Source: Glandiceps talaboti
Lineage: Eukaryota; Hemichordata; Enteropneusta; Spengelidae
DNA length: 64,000 bases
NCBI RefSeq assembly: GCF_964340395.1
Contig: NC_135558.1
Location: 22,851,564 to 22,915,563 of the forward strand
Reading direction: 5' to 3'
The translations under genes were made by a program, and so were the position numbers. Below, piece by piece: positions 1 through 11,140 of this stretch (the stretch's first letter is position 1; each line of letters opens with the position of its first letter). The notes under the pieces were generated by a model. The model did no database searches and was not told the origin of the DNA. It saw only the letters and a program-made list of their open reading frames with translations.

Positions 1-455
1 TTCCGCCATGTGATTACTAATTAATGAGATGACGTCAATATACTAGGCTTCCACCATGTGATTACTAATTAATGAGATGACATCAATATACTAGGCTTTC
101 GCCATGTGATTACTAATTAATGAGATGATGTCAATGTACTAGGCTTCTGCCATGTGATTACTAATTAATGAGATGACGTCAATGTACTAGGCTTCCGCCA
201 TGTGATTACTAATTAATGAGATGACGTCAATGTACTAGGCTTTCACCATGTGATTACTAATTAATGAGATGACGTCAATGTCAACGTACTAGGCGTCTGC
301 CATGTGATTACTAATTAATGAGATGACGTCAATGTACTAGGCTTTCACCATGTAATTCCTAATTAATGAGATGATGTCAATGTACTACTAGGCTTCAACC
401 TGTGATTACAAATTAATGAGATGACATCAATGTACTAGGCTTCTGCCTGTGATTA
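1..455. repeat. 48-bp satellite, about 9 copies, many with a CRE palindrome
   Basis: The unit is about 48 bp. It contains GTGATTACTAATTAATGAG followed by a TGACGTCA-type octamer and then TACTAGGC, and it repeats from the first base, so the array may extend leftwards out of the window. Five of the nine copies keep the perfect cAMP-response-element octamer TGACGTCA; the others read TGACATCA or TGATGTCA. Copies differ by a few substitutions and short indels, such as an extra TCAACG near 280. No coding capacity is visible. Whether the octamer is bound by CREB/ATF proteins is unknown. Confidence 0.95.
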
Positions 456-1230
456 GTCCCCGCGGACGAAGTCCCGAACGGGGACTTATGGATTGGGTTC
501 CGTCCGTCCGTCCGTCCGTCCGCAGCCGTTTCTTGGAGATGCCTGGACCGATTTTTTTCAAACTTGGTACAGGGGCAACATGCTGTGGCATACATATGCA
601 CGTCAATTTGTTTTATGATACGATCCAATATGGCCGCCTAGCAACCATTTTGTTTGCGAATTTTCCCTGTCTAAAGCCATAACTCAGACATGCTTTAACA
701 GATCTCATTCAAAGTTGGTATTAGGACAGTGTTCTATGACATACATGTGCATATTCATTGTTGTCATGATACGATCCAATATGGCCGCCTAGCAGCCATT
801 TTGTTTGTGAATTTTCATGTCCAAAGCCATAACTCAGACATGCTTGAACAGATCTCATTCAAAGTTGGTATTAGGACAGTGTTCTATGACATACATGTGC
901 ATATCCATTTTCATTGTGATACGATCCAATATGGCTGCCTGGTAGCCATTTTGTTTGCGAATTTTCATGTCCAAAGCCATAACTCAGACATGCTTGAACA
1001 GATCTCATTCAAAGTTGGTATTAGGACAGTGTTCTATGACATACATGTGCATATCCATTTTCGTCGTGATATGATCCAATATGGCCGCCTGGCAGCCATT
1101 TTGTTTGTGAATTTTCCATGTCCAAAGCCATAACTCAGACATGCTTAAACAGATCTCATTCAAAGTTGGTATTAGGACAGTCTATGACATACATGTGCAT
1201 ATCCATTTTCGTCGTGATACGATCCCCCAT
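456..1230. repeat. GTCC-rich leader plus 150-bp tandem repeat, about 4.5 copies
   Basis: A short (GTCC)n tract at about 499-521 leads into a repeat whose landmark CGATCCAATATGG recurs at 621, 772 and 922, then slightly altered near 1072 and 1220. The period is therefore 148-151 bp. Inside each unit lie AAAGCCATAACTCAGACATG and CAAAGTTGGTATTAGGACAG. The open frames across it come from the repeat lacking stops in one phase and are not taken as genes. The array stops about 260 bp upstream of the first visible RABGGTB exon, so it lies in an intron of that gene. Confidence 0.9.
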
Positions 1231-1488
1231 ACCCGACCCATCCTTTATTGTTGTAGGCATGTTCCATGTCCAACAAGCAGACACAACCTATCTAAGTCTG
1301 TTTGATTTAGGTTCACAAGTGTTGTTGCGTGATCAGAGTAGTGATAATTCCTTAAAACCCAATCACAGTGGGGACTATGTCATTCTCAATGCCTTGTTAT
1401 TTTGGTAGAAATGCAATAAATATATTATATAACACTTGAATTCCTTCTTTTAACTGACCTACTATTTTATTGTTATTTTTATTATTAG

Positions 1489-1599
1489 GGTCAACTTGAA
1501 GCAATCAATGTAGATAAAGCTGTAGACTTTGTATTGAAATGTATGAACTATGACGGTGGGTTTGGATGTCGACCTGGGTCAGAATCACACTCAGGACAG
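1489..1599 (+). CDS. RABGGTB: RABGGTB internal exon (Rab geranylgeranyltransferase beta subunit)
   Basis: This is the first of four visible exons of the beta subunit of Rab geranylgeranyltransferase, the cytosolic enzyme that attaches geranylgeranyl groups to C-terminal cysteines of Rab GTPases with the alpha subunit and the escort protein REP. The exon follows ATTATTAG and ends at GGACAG/GTACGT. It is 111 nt, 37 codons, phase 0 to 0, starting [11 protein letters not shown] and ending with [16 protein letters not shown], a prenyltransferase repeat very close to the vertebrate protein. Earlier exons, about the first 150 residues of a protein that is usually about 331 residues long, lie outside the window to the left. 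The 3' end of this exon is tandemly duplicated (see 1528-1716). Confidence 0.95.
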
Positions 1600-1716
1600 G
1601 TACGTAACTACTTTGTATTGAAATGTATGAACTATGACGGTGGGTTTGGATGTCGACCTGGGTCAGAATCACACTCAGGACAGGTACGTAACTACTTTGT
1701 ATTGAAATGTATGAAC
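1528..1716 (+). repeat. 84-bp tandem duplication of RABGGTB exon end and donor
   Basis: An 84-bp unit beginning TTTGTATTGAAATGTATG starts at 1528, again at 1612, and a third partial copy starts at 1696 and decays after about 20 bp. Copies one and two are identical by eye. Each contains the exon's last 72 nt, the donor GTACGT and the first intron bases. The second donor is at 1684. Because 84 is divisible by 3 and no stop intervenes, use of the second donor would add 28 residues in frame, repeating the [13 protein letters not shown] segment. Confidence 0.95.
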
Positions 1717-1953
1717 TGTAAATACCATTGGTTTGGTGGCCATTTTTGCCATAGATTTAACCAAATGCTTTGGTGGCCATTATGAACTCTGGATTACCTT
1801 TGGGATCATTTTGTTCTTCATTTATAAACATTGCATGATGACCCCTTTCTTTTTTATTTTAACCGGTTGGGGTTTTATTGAAAACAAAAGTGTAAAAGAC
1901 TTTTAATTGTGAGGTGTATACTGTGTTATACGGTATATATTATATATTTTCAG

Positions 1954-2065
1954 ATCTATTGTTGTATCGGTATGTTGTCAATCACTGGTGGACTACACCA
2001 CATCAATGCTGATCTGTTAGGTTGGTGGCTTTGTGAAAGACAACTGCCATCAGGTGGTCTAAATG
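1954..2065 (+). CDS. RABGGTB: RABGGTB exon ([19 protein letters not shown])
   Basis: The exon follows TATATATTTTCAG and ends AAATG/GTAAGT. It is 112 nt, entering in phase 0 and leaving one base. It encodes [13 protein letters not shown] and then [17 protein letters not shown], nearly residue for residue the vertebrate RABGGTB segment. It joins in phase to the exon ending at 1599 and to the exon at 2741, where a split glycine codon is completed. The conserved LLGWW..RQLPSGG block forms part of the alpha-alpha barrel around the isoprenoid pocket. Confidence 0.96.
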
Positions 2066-2740
2066 GTAAGTAACATGACAGTCCATCAACCAATCACAGT
2101 TCCCATAAATGTCACATGATAGTCTATCAGCCAATCAGTTTCCACTAAGGGCTCATGACAGGCTATTGACCAGTCAGAACATCCTTTAAGGTCACATGGC
2201 AGTCTATCAACAAATCACAGTTTCCACTACATATTTTAGAACCTGTGAACAAGCCTTGCTGTTGTTTTCTGGGTGGGGTGCTAAATAAATAATTTCGTAT
2301 GTGTTTATCCATAATTTAGAGAAAAACCTCAAAAAGAGGCCTAGGTCAGGAAACAAATACAATATACTAATCTACAGGCTTTATAACCTGTTTACTCATT
2401 GTAAAGTACTTACAAAGTAACTTCAATTAAACTATTCTAGTATGATGTTAATGTCAATGCATGTGTACTATGACATCACAATTTGTGTTCTGGTATTGTT
2501 AGAACGGTTGATTCCACAGTAGGGGGTTCCTGTACATTTTTGGTATGTATGGTAAATTACGTCATCAGATCGTTTGTAAGTTATATCCAAGTACCAGGTT
2601 TGCGTTCAGTCAATTAAGTGTACATCAGTAAGTAGAATACTGTGAGTACCTGTTACTTTTATATGTATAAATGTACACCCCAAAAACCTATAAACTCAGC
2701 GTGCGTCTCTTTAATTAAAGCACCATTATTTTGTTGACAG
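2066..2740 (+). other. RABGGTB intron, no features
   Basis: The intron contains variants of a short motif around CACATGACAGTCTATCAACCAATCACAG at roughly 2070-2230, repeated three or four times imperfectly. No open frame or RNA gene is visible. Confidence 0.7.
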
Positions 2741-2904
2741 GTCGTCCTGAAAAACTTCCCGATTTATGTTATTCATGGTGGGTGTTAGCAGCAATGAAGA
2801 TTATAGGAAGAATTCATTGGATAGATAAAAAGAGATTACAAACATTTATATTAGCTTGTCAAGATGAAGAAACAGGTGGCTTTGCTGATAGACCAGGTGA
2901 TATG
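2741..2904 (+). CDS. RABGGTB: RABGGTB exon with zinc ligands (DLCYSWW)
   Basis: The exon follows TTGTTGACAG and ends GATATG/GTAAGT. It is 164 nt, two bases plus 54 codons. It encodes [15 protein letters not shown] and later [17 protein letters not shown]. The Asp and Cys of D-L-C-Y-S-W-W match two of the three zinc ligands known in the rat enzyme; the third, a His, lies in the next exon. The bound zinc activates the Rab cysteine thiol. No frameshift or stop is present. A 19-bp poly(A) run lies just inside the following intron. Confidence 0.97.
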
Positions 2905-3125
2905 GTAAGTATAATGCAAAAAAAAAAAAAAAAAAAATGTTTAGAACTTAACAAAATGTTGATATCATATTAATATATTTAGCATATTGACAGAAACTGG
3001 TTGATTTGTTGTGGTTCAGGTAATATGGTAAGTATAAGGGAAGAAATGACAATCAATATTAGTAGGGATATAGCTTATTGTTAGAGTAACTGATATAGCT
3101 GGAAAGTAGATGGCAGTACAGATGA

Positions 3126-3502
3126 GGCCAAATAAAAAAGTTGTTTAGTTCCGGTTATCCGACCCCACCTAGTTTTTTTGCACCGACCCTAAACTTTTTT
3201 TAACATATTCAAGAAAAATAGAAGAAAATTGCGAAAATTGTGAAGTCTCGCAAGAGATAGTGGATGTGGAAACAGACATCAACTGAAAAAGACAATATAA
3301 AACTGTTCTTCCAATCTGTAATGGCTGTACATCTTATGAGAAGAAACCAATAACACAGCGACCATATGGAAAACAACAGAAAACATAACTACCTGAACTA
3401 GATACTCACACATGAAAAAAAAATTTAAAAATAAAATAAAAAATCTACCTACCCCACTTATTTTATAATTGAATGTAATCGGAACCACATAATTTTTTTT
3501 TT
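3126..3502 (+). repeat. Small dispersed element A, copy 1 (MITE-like)
   Basis: About 375 bp within the last RABGGTB intron. It starts GGCCAAATAAAAAAG then GTTTAGTTCCGG and ends GGAACCACATAATTTT, so its ends are loosely inverted repeats. Internal landmarks are AGTGGATGTGGAAACAGA and TTCTTCCAATCTGTAATGG. Inverted and direct copies occur at 5151-5434 and 50059-50375. There is no coding capacity. Confidence 0.75.
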
Positions 3503-3642
3503 CATGCCTGAGGGAAATCTGTAAATTTGCCAAACATATAATATGTAGTTGGAAGTTTTTTAGATCATCTCAAAGCTGTTGACCCCAAGCTTTATGTACC
3601 ATGATATTGATACTTTCATTGTCACTTTTTTGTCTCTCCTAG

Positions 3643-3789
3643 GTGGATCCATTTCATACATTATTTGGTATTGCTGGTTTATCCTTATTGGGAAGTTTTC
3701 CAGACCAAATCAAAGCTGTCAGCCCTGTATTCTGTATGCCAGAAGAAACACTTCAAAGGATACATCTTGAACCACAACTCTTAACATAG
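3643..3789 (+). CDS. RABGGTB: RABGGTB terminal coding exon
   Basis: The exon follows CTCTCCTAG and runs 147 nt to a TAG stop, phase 0. It encodes [17 protein letters not shown], with His in D-P-F-H-T as the third zinc ligand, then [17 protein letters not shown], matching the C-terminus of vertebrate RABGGTB. The four visible exons give about 177 residues, the C-terminal half of the protein, with every expected catalytic element intact. This is the only gene in the window that looks wholly ordinary and functional. The 3' UTR starts at 3790; no convincing poly(A) signal was located before the transposon-like repeat at 3901. Confidence 0.97.
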   Translation: MDPFHTLFGIAGLSLLGSFPDQIKAVSPVFCMPEETLQRIHLEPQLLT

Positions 3790-3900
3790 ATGATGACAGG
3801 TTTTACAGAATTTGTGTCAGTACAGTGTTGAAGTTTTCTGAGTCACAGTACAGCCATGTATAGTTCTCTCAGTTGACCTGGACTTATAGGACATGGGTTA

Positions 3901-4243
3901 GGCCAAAAAAAGAATTGTTTCTGGTTAGGACATTTTGTCTAAAGCGGTGCAACAACACAATATTTTTTTTTTAAATTCTTTACAAACCTGTTACTCAATC
4001 TACTATATATGGCAGTTACTGTTCTTTTTACTTAGTACTTCAGAGCAAGTATGTATATGGGGCATATGTCATTTGCTTATTCATGATTGGCTCTGCAGTT
4101 GTTTTCAGTGAAGTAGGGAAGGTTATTTTTGTGATTCCCCCAGATCTGCAGACTGCATGGGCTGGAAAACAAGAAAAAAAAAGACTGATACTAAGGTATT
4201 TAAATGATGCATGCACTGACCAGAAACAGTTTTTTTTCTGGCC
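3901..4243 (+). repeat. MITE-like element B, copy 1, with ~28-bp terminal inverted repeats
   Basis: The left end reads GGCCAAAAAAAGAATT then GTTTCTGGTTAG. The right end reads CTGACCAGAAAC and then a T-run and CTGGCC, the reverse complement of the left end with few mismatches. The interior is about 290 bp, AT-rich and non-coding. A direct copy about 18 kb away at 22150-22540 shares the ends and interior (for example TTCATGATTGGCTCTGCAG). The structure fits a non-autonomous DNA transposon; no target-site duplication was confirmed. It lies about 110 bp past the RABGGTB stop. Confidence 0.8.
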
Positions 4244-4799
4244 TTATATTCAGTGCTTGTTCTGTTATGATTTTTTTTTCAAAAACTTCAAAATCTGTGG
4301 TAAAATTTGAACAATTGCAGTAGGTTTACAGTTCACAGGGAACAACTGAAAACAGCTTGTTTGTAACCCACAATGAGCATGCTCGGATGCAAAGGACTTT
4401 GGGAATTATTGTAGTTGTGGGATTTGCATAATCTGGGGTGGTTGGAAGGATAGCCCTCCTGCTAGGGCCTAGGTAACCAACCCTTTACCATGGTTACAAG
4501 CAACATGACAAGATGTTTACATCAGTAATTAATTCATATTTATCAAAAGATTGGCATCACATTTCCCACAATGCATCACTCAATATGGTGTGTTTCCAAG
4601 ATCCACAAATATGATTGTACCACTATAGATTATGTTTAAAATATGAAGAAAAAAACTTATTTCAAAGATTTTAAATAACTAGATAAGAACTGCCACTGTG
4701 TAAAGCTGGACACTCAGTCATTTTTCTTTTGTTTAGGACTATTTATTGGAACAGGTCTGTACATGTATCAAGAAATTAAATGGAAAAAGAAAATATGCC

Positions 4800-4885
4800 T
4801 GTCTCTGTCAGTCTGTCTGTCTGTCTGTCTAGTCTGTCTGTCTGTCTGTCTGTCTGTCTAGTCTGTCTGTCTGTCTGTCTGTCCA

Positions 4886-4916
<31 letters not shown>

Positions 4917-5026
4917 CATCCAGTCTGTCTGTCTGTCTAGTCTGTCTGTCTGTCTGTCTCTGTCTAGTCTGTCTGCCTGTCTGTCTGTCTGTCTGTCTAG
5001 TCTGTCTGTGTGTGTATGTATGTATG
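4800..5026. repeat. (CTGT)n microsatellite with higher-order CTAGT interruptions
   Basis: This is about 215 bp of CTGT/TCTG tetramers interrupted every 20-40 bp by AGTC or CCAG, ending in TGTGTGTATGTATG. Both strands are open but purely repetitive (SVCL or DRQT peptides), so no gene is called. Confidence 0.97.
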
Positions 5027-5150
5027 TATTCTGTGATTAAAACCTTTGAGACCAATGGCAACATATCCATAACACTTAGTAATTGTGTATTGTGATACTT
5101 CATATAAAGCCTATAAAAAATCAGATTACACTCAATTTTAGGAATATGTG

Positions 5151-5434
5151 TGGTAGGTAAATTTTTTATTTTATTTTTTTTTCATGTGTGAGTGTTTAGT
5201 TCTGGTAGTTATGTTTTCCATATGGTATCTGTGTTATTGTATTCTTCTCATCAAATATACAGCCATTACAGATTGGAATTAGAACAGTTTCATATTGTCT
5301 TTTTAAGTTGATATCAGTTTCCACATCCACTATTTCTTGCAAGATTTATTTATTTTCTCTTGAATACATAAAAAAAAATGTTTTATTGTCTACCATGAGG
5401 TGGGGTCGGGAACAGGAACCAAACTATTTTTTAG
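5151..5434 (-). repeat. Element A, copy 2, inverted
   Basis: Reverse-complement copy of the 3126-3502 element, identifiable by CCATATGGTATCTGTG, TTCCACATCCACTATTTC and the end GGAACCAAACTATTTTTTAG. Together with copy 1 it forms an inverted pair about 1.7 kb apart. Confidence 0.75.
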
Positions 5435-5435
5435 C

Positions 5436-6090
5436 TCTGCTGTCAGCGAAAGCTAGTCTAGTCTGTCTGTCTGTCTGTCTGTCAGCGAAAGCTGACAGCG
5501 TAGCTTTAGGTATAGGTGGGTATAAGAGGTATAGAGTAGAGTGAATCATAGGTGTCCGTCAACTTTTTATATTTTCATCATCTTCTCCGAAAGTGACAGT
5601 CAGAATTCTTCGATATTTGGTGTGCATGTTCCCAGGGGGGAGGCTATTCAGATTTTTTCATGCCAAGTTGATCTGTGCCATTTTCAATTTTTTATGATTT
5701 TTTTTCAAAAAATGATATCTCCTCAAATACTTTGCTTTGATTGCTTTGATATCTGGTGTGTTGATGCGCAGGGGTTAGCTTACTCAGATTGGTTAATTAC
5801 AAGTCAGCTCATCTTCTTTTCTATTTTTTATGATTTTTTTTTTGTATTTTAAAGAAAAAATGAATATGTTAATGAGCATTATGGCCGACGCCATATTGGA
5901 AATCAGTCCACGAGACTTTAAGTAAACTGCCACTTTTCAAAAGACACTATTGACGTCAAACAAGCAATGTAATATGTGCTATAGTCATAATTCTAGGCAT
6001 TGTGTGCCCAAATGACAAGTGTTTGTTCGAAACAGGGTTGTAAACTTCAAATCCAAATTCTGCACCCCTTCTTCATAATCAGCAACAAAC
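5436..6090 (+). repeat. Dispersed repeat C, copy 1 (~650 bp)
   Basis: It begins CTCTGCTGTCAGCGAAAGC, contains a short (CTGT)n, then GGTGTCCGTCAACTTTTT, TCTCCGAAAGTGACAG, AAGTTGATCTGTGCC and TAATGAGCATTATGGCCG, and ends near ATCCAAATTCTGCACCCC. A clear inverted copy is at 21340-21985. The first part is itself two diverged halves that share the pattern TTTGATATCTGGTGTG. Non-coding. Confidence 0.85.
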
Positions 6091-9000
6091 CACATTTGCA
6101 TACAATCTATCCTCATATGCTCCAGATAGCGACACTTTGAATGGCTGCTCACGGGCCGTATTTTTCGGTATATTCAACTCGCCGTAACTTTCACTAGAGT
6201 TCCCCATTTTAGATACTGAAAACGCCTAAACCTCAACTGATATCTCTTCTTTCGTGCCAGCAAAATAAATTTTGGCATTACATTTAGGAATACCGATTTT
6301 CCGACGAATTCGGGATGCATACTTGAGGCCCTGAAATTTCAACCCAGTTTTTCGCTGAGCATGGAAGTATAACCCTCCATGCTCATAGTTTCCTCAATAC
6401 GGACCGGAAAGTTTACAAATTTCACGAAAAGGTGGATTTTTATGTGTTTTAAATAACCATGGCAAGTAAATTTAGTAGGATCATTGTGTAACGGTCCCGA
6501 CAGTTCAAGAATTTTCGGTAGAAACTGATTTGACCCGGAAGCTGAAGATGACCTCGTTTGACATCCAGGCGATTTTCCACAGCAACAACACGAGAGTTCT
6601 TGGTACTCACTAAAATCACACTTCAGACCCACTATAAAAGTTTGATGTTTTCAGATAAACTGTATCTTGTGATTAATTCTATATTGTCGTGCAATTTGGA
6701 GTGACAGTGAACCAGAATGAAGACAACTCGCGTAAGGAAGGCATGCCTTGGCATGCAGCTGAAGTTATGCAAGAGCAGTCTCACTGCCGACTGTGAATCG
6801 ACCAAACTTTGTTTATTGGCCGACAGTTCACATGTAAAGTTAAGCGACATGAACGTGTCTTGCCATTTCCAAAATGCAAATATTTGGCAGGTAATAATAA
6901 TTAAAATAATTACAACTTTAATTTGGCTTCAGACTTTGCATTATGTTTTTCGTATCTTTCCCCGTTTTACATGTAAATCCGAAAAGGTTCTCTCTGGTCA
7001 TGCCAGTGGTTAGCCCTGCTTACATACGACAGGCGGTGCACAAGTCTATATTGCTGACTTGACTCTAAACAAATAGTAGGGACAATTGTCAGAATCGAGT
7101 CCCGGATTACTCCGTATGCAAGCACGACTCGTCAGTAATCATACCAGGACTGCTTTGAGTACGAGCGAGGTGAGGCATGTTGAGGTAATTTGTTGAGAAT
7201 TATATATTGCGAAATGTCAAGTACAAGGTTTAAATACAATGGAATGATGAAAACAAATTGGCTGAGTCTGCTGACAGGCGCCGGTCACAAGAAGCCCCTA
7301 AGCTTGCACAGCTGGGTAGATTCATTTGTGAGTGGCTGCCTTATGATGATATCATAGATAGCATTCTCGGCGTGGAGATTGCACATCGTACATAGAACGC
7401 ACATGCAAACCACCAAAAAAACATCGCATAGTATATACGACGCGCGTGTGTACTAGTCATTGAGCCGCTTGCGGGCGCTGTGTGACCTCATAAACAAAAA
7501 AATGTATGTGCATAAAATAAACCATAAACAAATAGGTATAAATATACATTCAAATATGACATAAATTCTGTCTCTTGATACATCCAATACATATGGTATT
7601 GTGTCACAACACTGCACCATGGCCACTTCTGAGCAACAGTTATTTGTTAGAAATGTCATCTTGTGGAAGAAAAACTTGCATGTGTAGCTGTACATGTATC
7701 ACATAAGAAATGAAATACCTTAAGATTTACTGGCTCTAAAATCTGTTCCTTCATTGACCTGAACATGTGGAATTGTGCACAAACATAACCAATTTTGGAC
7801 ACTTTGAAATAATATGTGGCAAACACTGTGACTGAAAGTGCCTGACCCAGCCTGTGTCTAGATATTGGATATTCAATGTCCATGTATATAGTTAGTCTAG
7901 TTCCTATAATGTTTGTACATCTAATGTATGGTAACTACAATCATCTCCATCAGAAGTCCCAAATTGATATATGGTTGAGATCAATAGTTCAATGTTCAAA
8001 CTAAATTCTTTTAGTGTAGGGTGGGGTGAGAGGAGGGCTTTTATAATGAAATCTGTTTTGTACCCCAAAACAAACAATTCTAAAAATGTCAAATTGAAAA
8101 ATGGGAAAAAAAATTTTATGCATGGCACTAAAATACATATATTGTGCCAATACTGGCTTTGTATTCATAGCACTACATAATACTACATACTGATTTGAAA
8201 TTGATTGTGCTGTGTGCAACAATTTTACCAATTTAGTTAGAAGGGGATGGGGAAGGGGTTCTGCGGCCTTACTTAAAGAATTAGTTTTTTTACCTATCGA
8301 TCTCACCCCTAATGTGTTGATTTATCATACATGTACAAACTATTGAACTGTTACTTGGCATAGCTATAGTACGAACTACAAATTACTTTTCTGTGTTTGT
8401 GTTTCACTTCTTCTCTGATACCTGTGACATCACCAAGTTTAATACATGTTACCAGGCTACATGTGAAACCCCCTTTTGTCTTGCTATTGTTTTACACCAT
8501 AAACTATTAAGAAAGAAATATATTCCAAGGTGAACACAATATTAATCAATTTCTCGGAGAATATATATTATGTGAATGACTGATAAACAGTTATAAACAG
8601 ACTTGTTTGATGATGATCTACTAAAGGGCTACTTACTGTAGCCAGGACTTCTATAGTACTGACACGATGCAAAGTTAGGAGGAAAATTAGATTATACATC
8701 TCCCCTGGAATATCTAGTATCCATATTGAGTGACTGTATACTGCGAGTAAAGTTTTGTCAGCAGATCATAATATTACATTTCCTTGTTATTAGAATGTAT
8801 TTATTTTCAAGGCTATCATGTCGCCAGCAATATACTGGACAACATAGCCAATAGTAAGTGAATTGAATTAGTAATCTAGTTTAGAAACTGCTGTAGTCCA
8901 GAAAACATTTTTATGACATTTTTTACTTTCTATTTTGAAACCAATGACATTTATCACATTTCATTATTCAAACCTTTAAAAAATATTTTGGTTAAAATTA

Positions 9001-9340
9001 GCAGTGTGGTCAATGAATGGGGGATGGGGTGGAGTTTTCAGTCAGTGCCATGATTAAACTGAACAATTATGAATAGGACAAACAAGTGCCTTGAGGAGTG
9101 CGAACGCGTACATGTATGGAAAGTCGCAGTTATGTGTTAAGTCTAAAGAAAACAATATATTGACTATACGATGTGAACATATCTTTATATGATGTAAACA
9201 ATTCATTATATGATGCAAGTACATCATTATGTGTGACAGTTATTGACATGGGTTTACAAGTATATTAACTCCATTTATAATATTGTACTTGATAATTAGC
9301 TGAATTAATCAATATTAATAGTTCACTCAATCTAAGAGAT
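6090..9340. other. Intergenic stretch with no confident gene
   Basis: Unique-looking AT-rich DNA with a more balanced patch at about 6600-7450. An open frame at 6717-6893 (+) begins with ATG and is followed by GTAATA, but its antisense is equally open and no homology was recognised. A diverged relative of 6150-6350 lies at 50390-50560. No RNA gene was seen. Confidence 0.6.
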
Positions 9341-9471
9341 ATCCTAGAACTTTTTTTTTTTTATTTTATCAATTTTTTTAATTTTATTTATATCACGAAA
9401 AAAAAGGAAAAAGAAATACACGACAAAACTTTTGTAACAAAAACTAGATACTAAAAATAGTGGAAAAAAAA

Positions 9472-11127
9472 TTACAAAGCGAGCTTCACTTTCTGTTCAA
9501 TTTTTTGCCACTTGGAATAAAACTTTTCGTACTTTGCAGTTTTCTTTACTGTGATGTTTTCTATCTCGTATTTAATCTTCAAAATACTCATAAAACCTTC
9601 AAATGAGGGAATTTTGTTTTTACACTTGCAAGTATAAAGAAAATATTTAGCTTGTAAAATAATATAATTGATCATGTAATAATCATCATGGTTGAGAACA
9701 CCCAAGTAAATGTTACAATTATTCAAAATTATTTGTGAGTGTTCAAATAAGTGTTCATTTATGTCCAACCATAAGCGCACTGTATACTTACATTCTACAA
9801 ATAAATGATCTCTTGTTTGTATTCTATCATGACAATGGTCACATAAATTGGTATCTGTTACTTTCATATGAAATAAACTATCATTTGTGAATATCAACCT
9901 ATTTATAACCTTTTGTTGAAAACATTGTATTCGAGATTCTACTGTCACGTCTTTGGAAATGGTACAATACTTATTCCAATCTGTGTCACTTACATGAAAT
10001 CTATTGCTAAAATATTTTCTGGCTTCTGTGATCTTTAAAGAATAATCTAAAATAACAGTATAGTAATCCTTGGTATTTATCTTTAAACAATCATAGCATG
10101 TGTCTCCCTGAAAAAGTACTGGTTTCAGTGGTCTCGTCTGAACGCTTTCATTAATGACAAATGTGCTATTCCTAGATACTGCCCTAACCAAACCCGTGAG
10201 TGTAAAAATAACAGATTCCGGTAAATTCATCTGGCGTAAATTGTAATAATCTGAAGTAATCGGAACATTTCCATCTGTAAAAAGATCTTGAATAAACACA
10301 AAGCCACTTTTGTACAATCTGTCAATATATATTGGTGAACCTACAATACTGATATTTCTGTTGTTCCATAAAATATCATTGTCATATTCCTCATTCTGAT
10401 GATCTTTTTTCTTGAATTCATACCACAAATTTAAAATATCCCTGTAAAAGTCTGGAATACTAGTAGGAATGCACTGCTTGTTATAATTACAACAAAAAAT
10501 TAGTTCCCCGCCAACCTTACGCAAGTAGTACAATGGAATTAGTCTCCATTGTCCTCTTGAATAAAAAATTCTCTTTATCCAAGTTAATTTACAGGCTTTA
10601 CACCAAGATGCCAGATGAATGTGCCTGAATCCACCTTTTTCCCAGGGAGAACACATGGTATCATCCTTTCGCTTAGGCTTTTTGCCATTCCAAAGAAATT
10701 GTTCAATAACTAAATGAAATTTCGAAAGGAAATGATCAGGTATATGCAACAAGGAAATTTGATAAAGTAACTTCGGAATGATAAGACTTTTCACAATTGT
10801 AATCTTTCCAAGAAGAGTTAAATTCCTACTGTTCCAGATAAACATAGCTTTTTGTGCATTATGTAATCTATCAAAGAAATTTAACTTATTTGTCTCAGCA
10901 ACTTTATACGAAAAATAAATACCAAGGTATTTAAACATCTTGACCACTTTCAAACCAAAAGGTTTATCTATTCTGTCTTTATCCTTACCCAGCCAAAAAG
11001 ATTCTGTTTTGTCTTTGTTTACACAGAGGCCAGAACATTTGGAAAATTTAACTAAGACAGCCATCACAATGGCGACATAATGTTCATCCTTCAAAAGTAA
11101 AGTTGTGTCATCAGCGAACTGAACCAA
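9472..11127 (-). pseudogene. LINE ORF2 C-terminal part: RT motif C, thumb, Cys-His domain
   Basis: The longest surviving open piece is 551 codons. It begins at the catalytic box QFADDTTLL (motif C), continues through a LINE thumb region (FKYLGIYFS, IPKLLYQISLLHIP, EQFLWNGKKP, CSPWEKGGF) and ends with CDHCHDRIQTRDHLFVEC, the C-terminal CCHC-like motif common in L1/Tx1 ORF2. It terminates about 120 bp before the poly(A). The upstream reading frame is offset near 11130-11150, so no intact reverse transcriptase is encoded. The family is recognised from motif order only. Confidence 0.9.
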
Positions 11128-11140
11128 TTTAATTTCATCA

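Noticed and set aside
4780-5103. Ser/Val/Cys/Leu-rich and Asp/Arg/Gln/Thr-rich frames
   Set aside because: Translation of a CTGT microsatellite on both strands.
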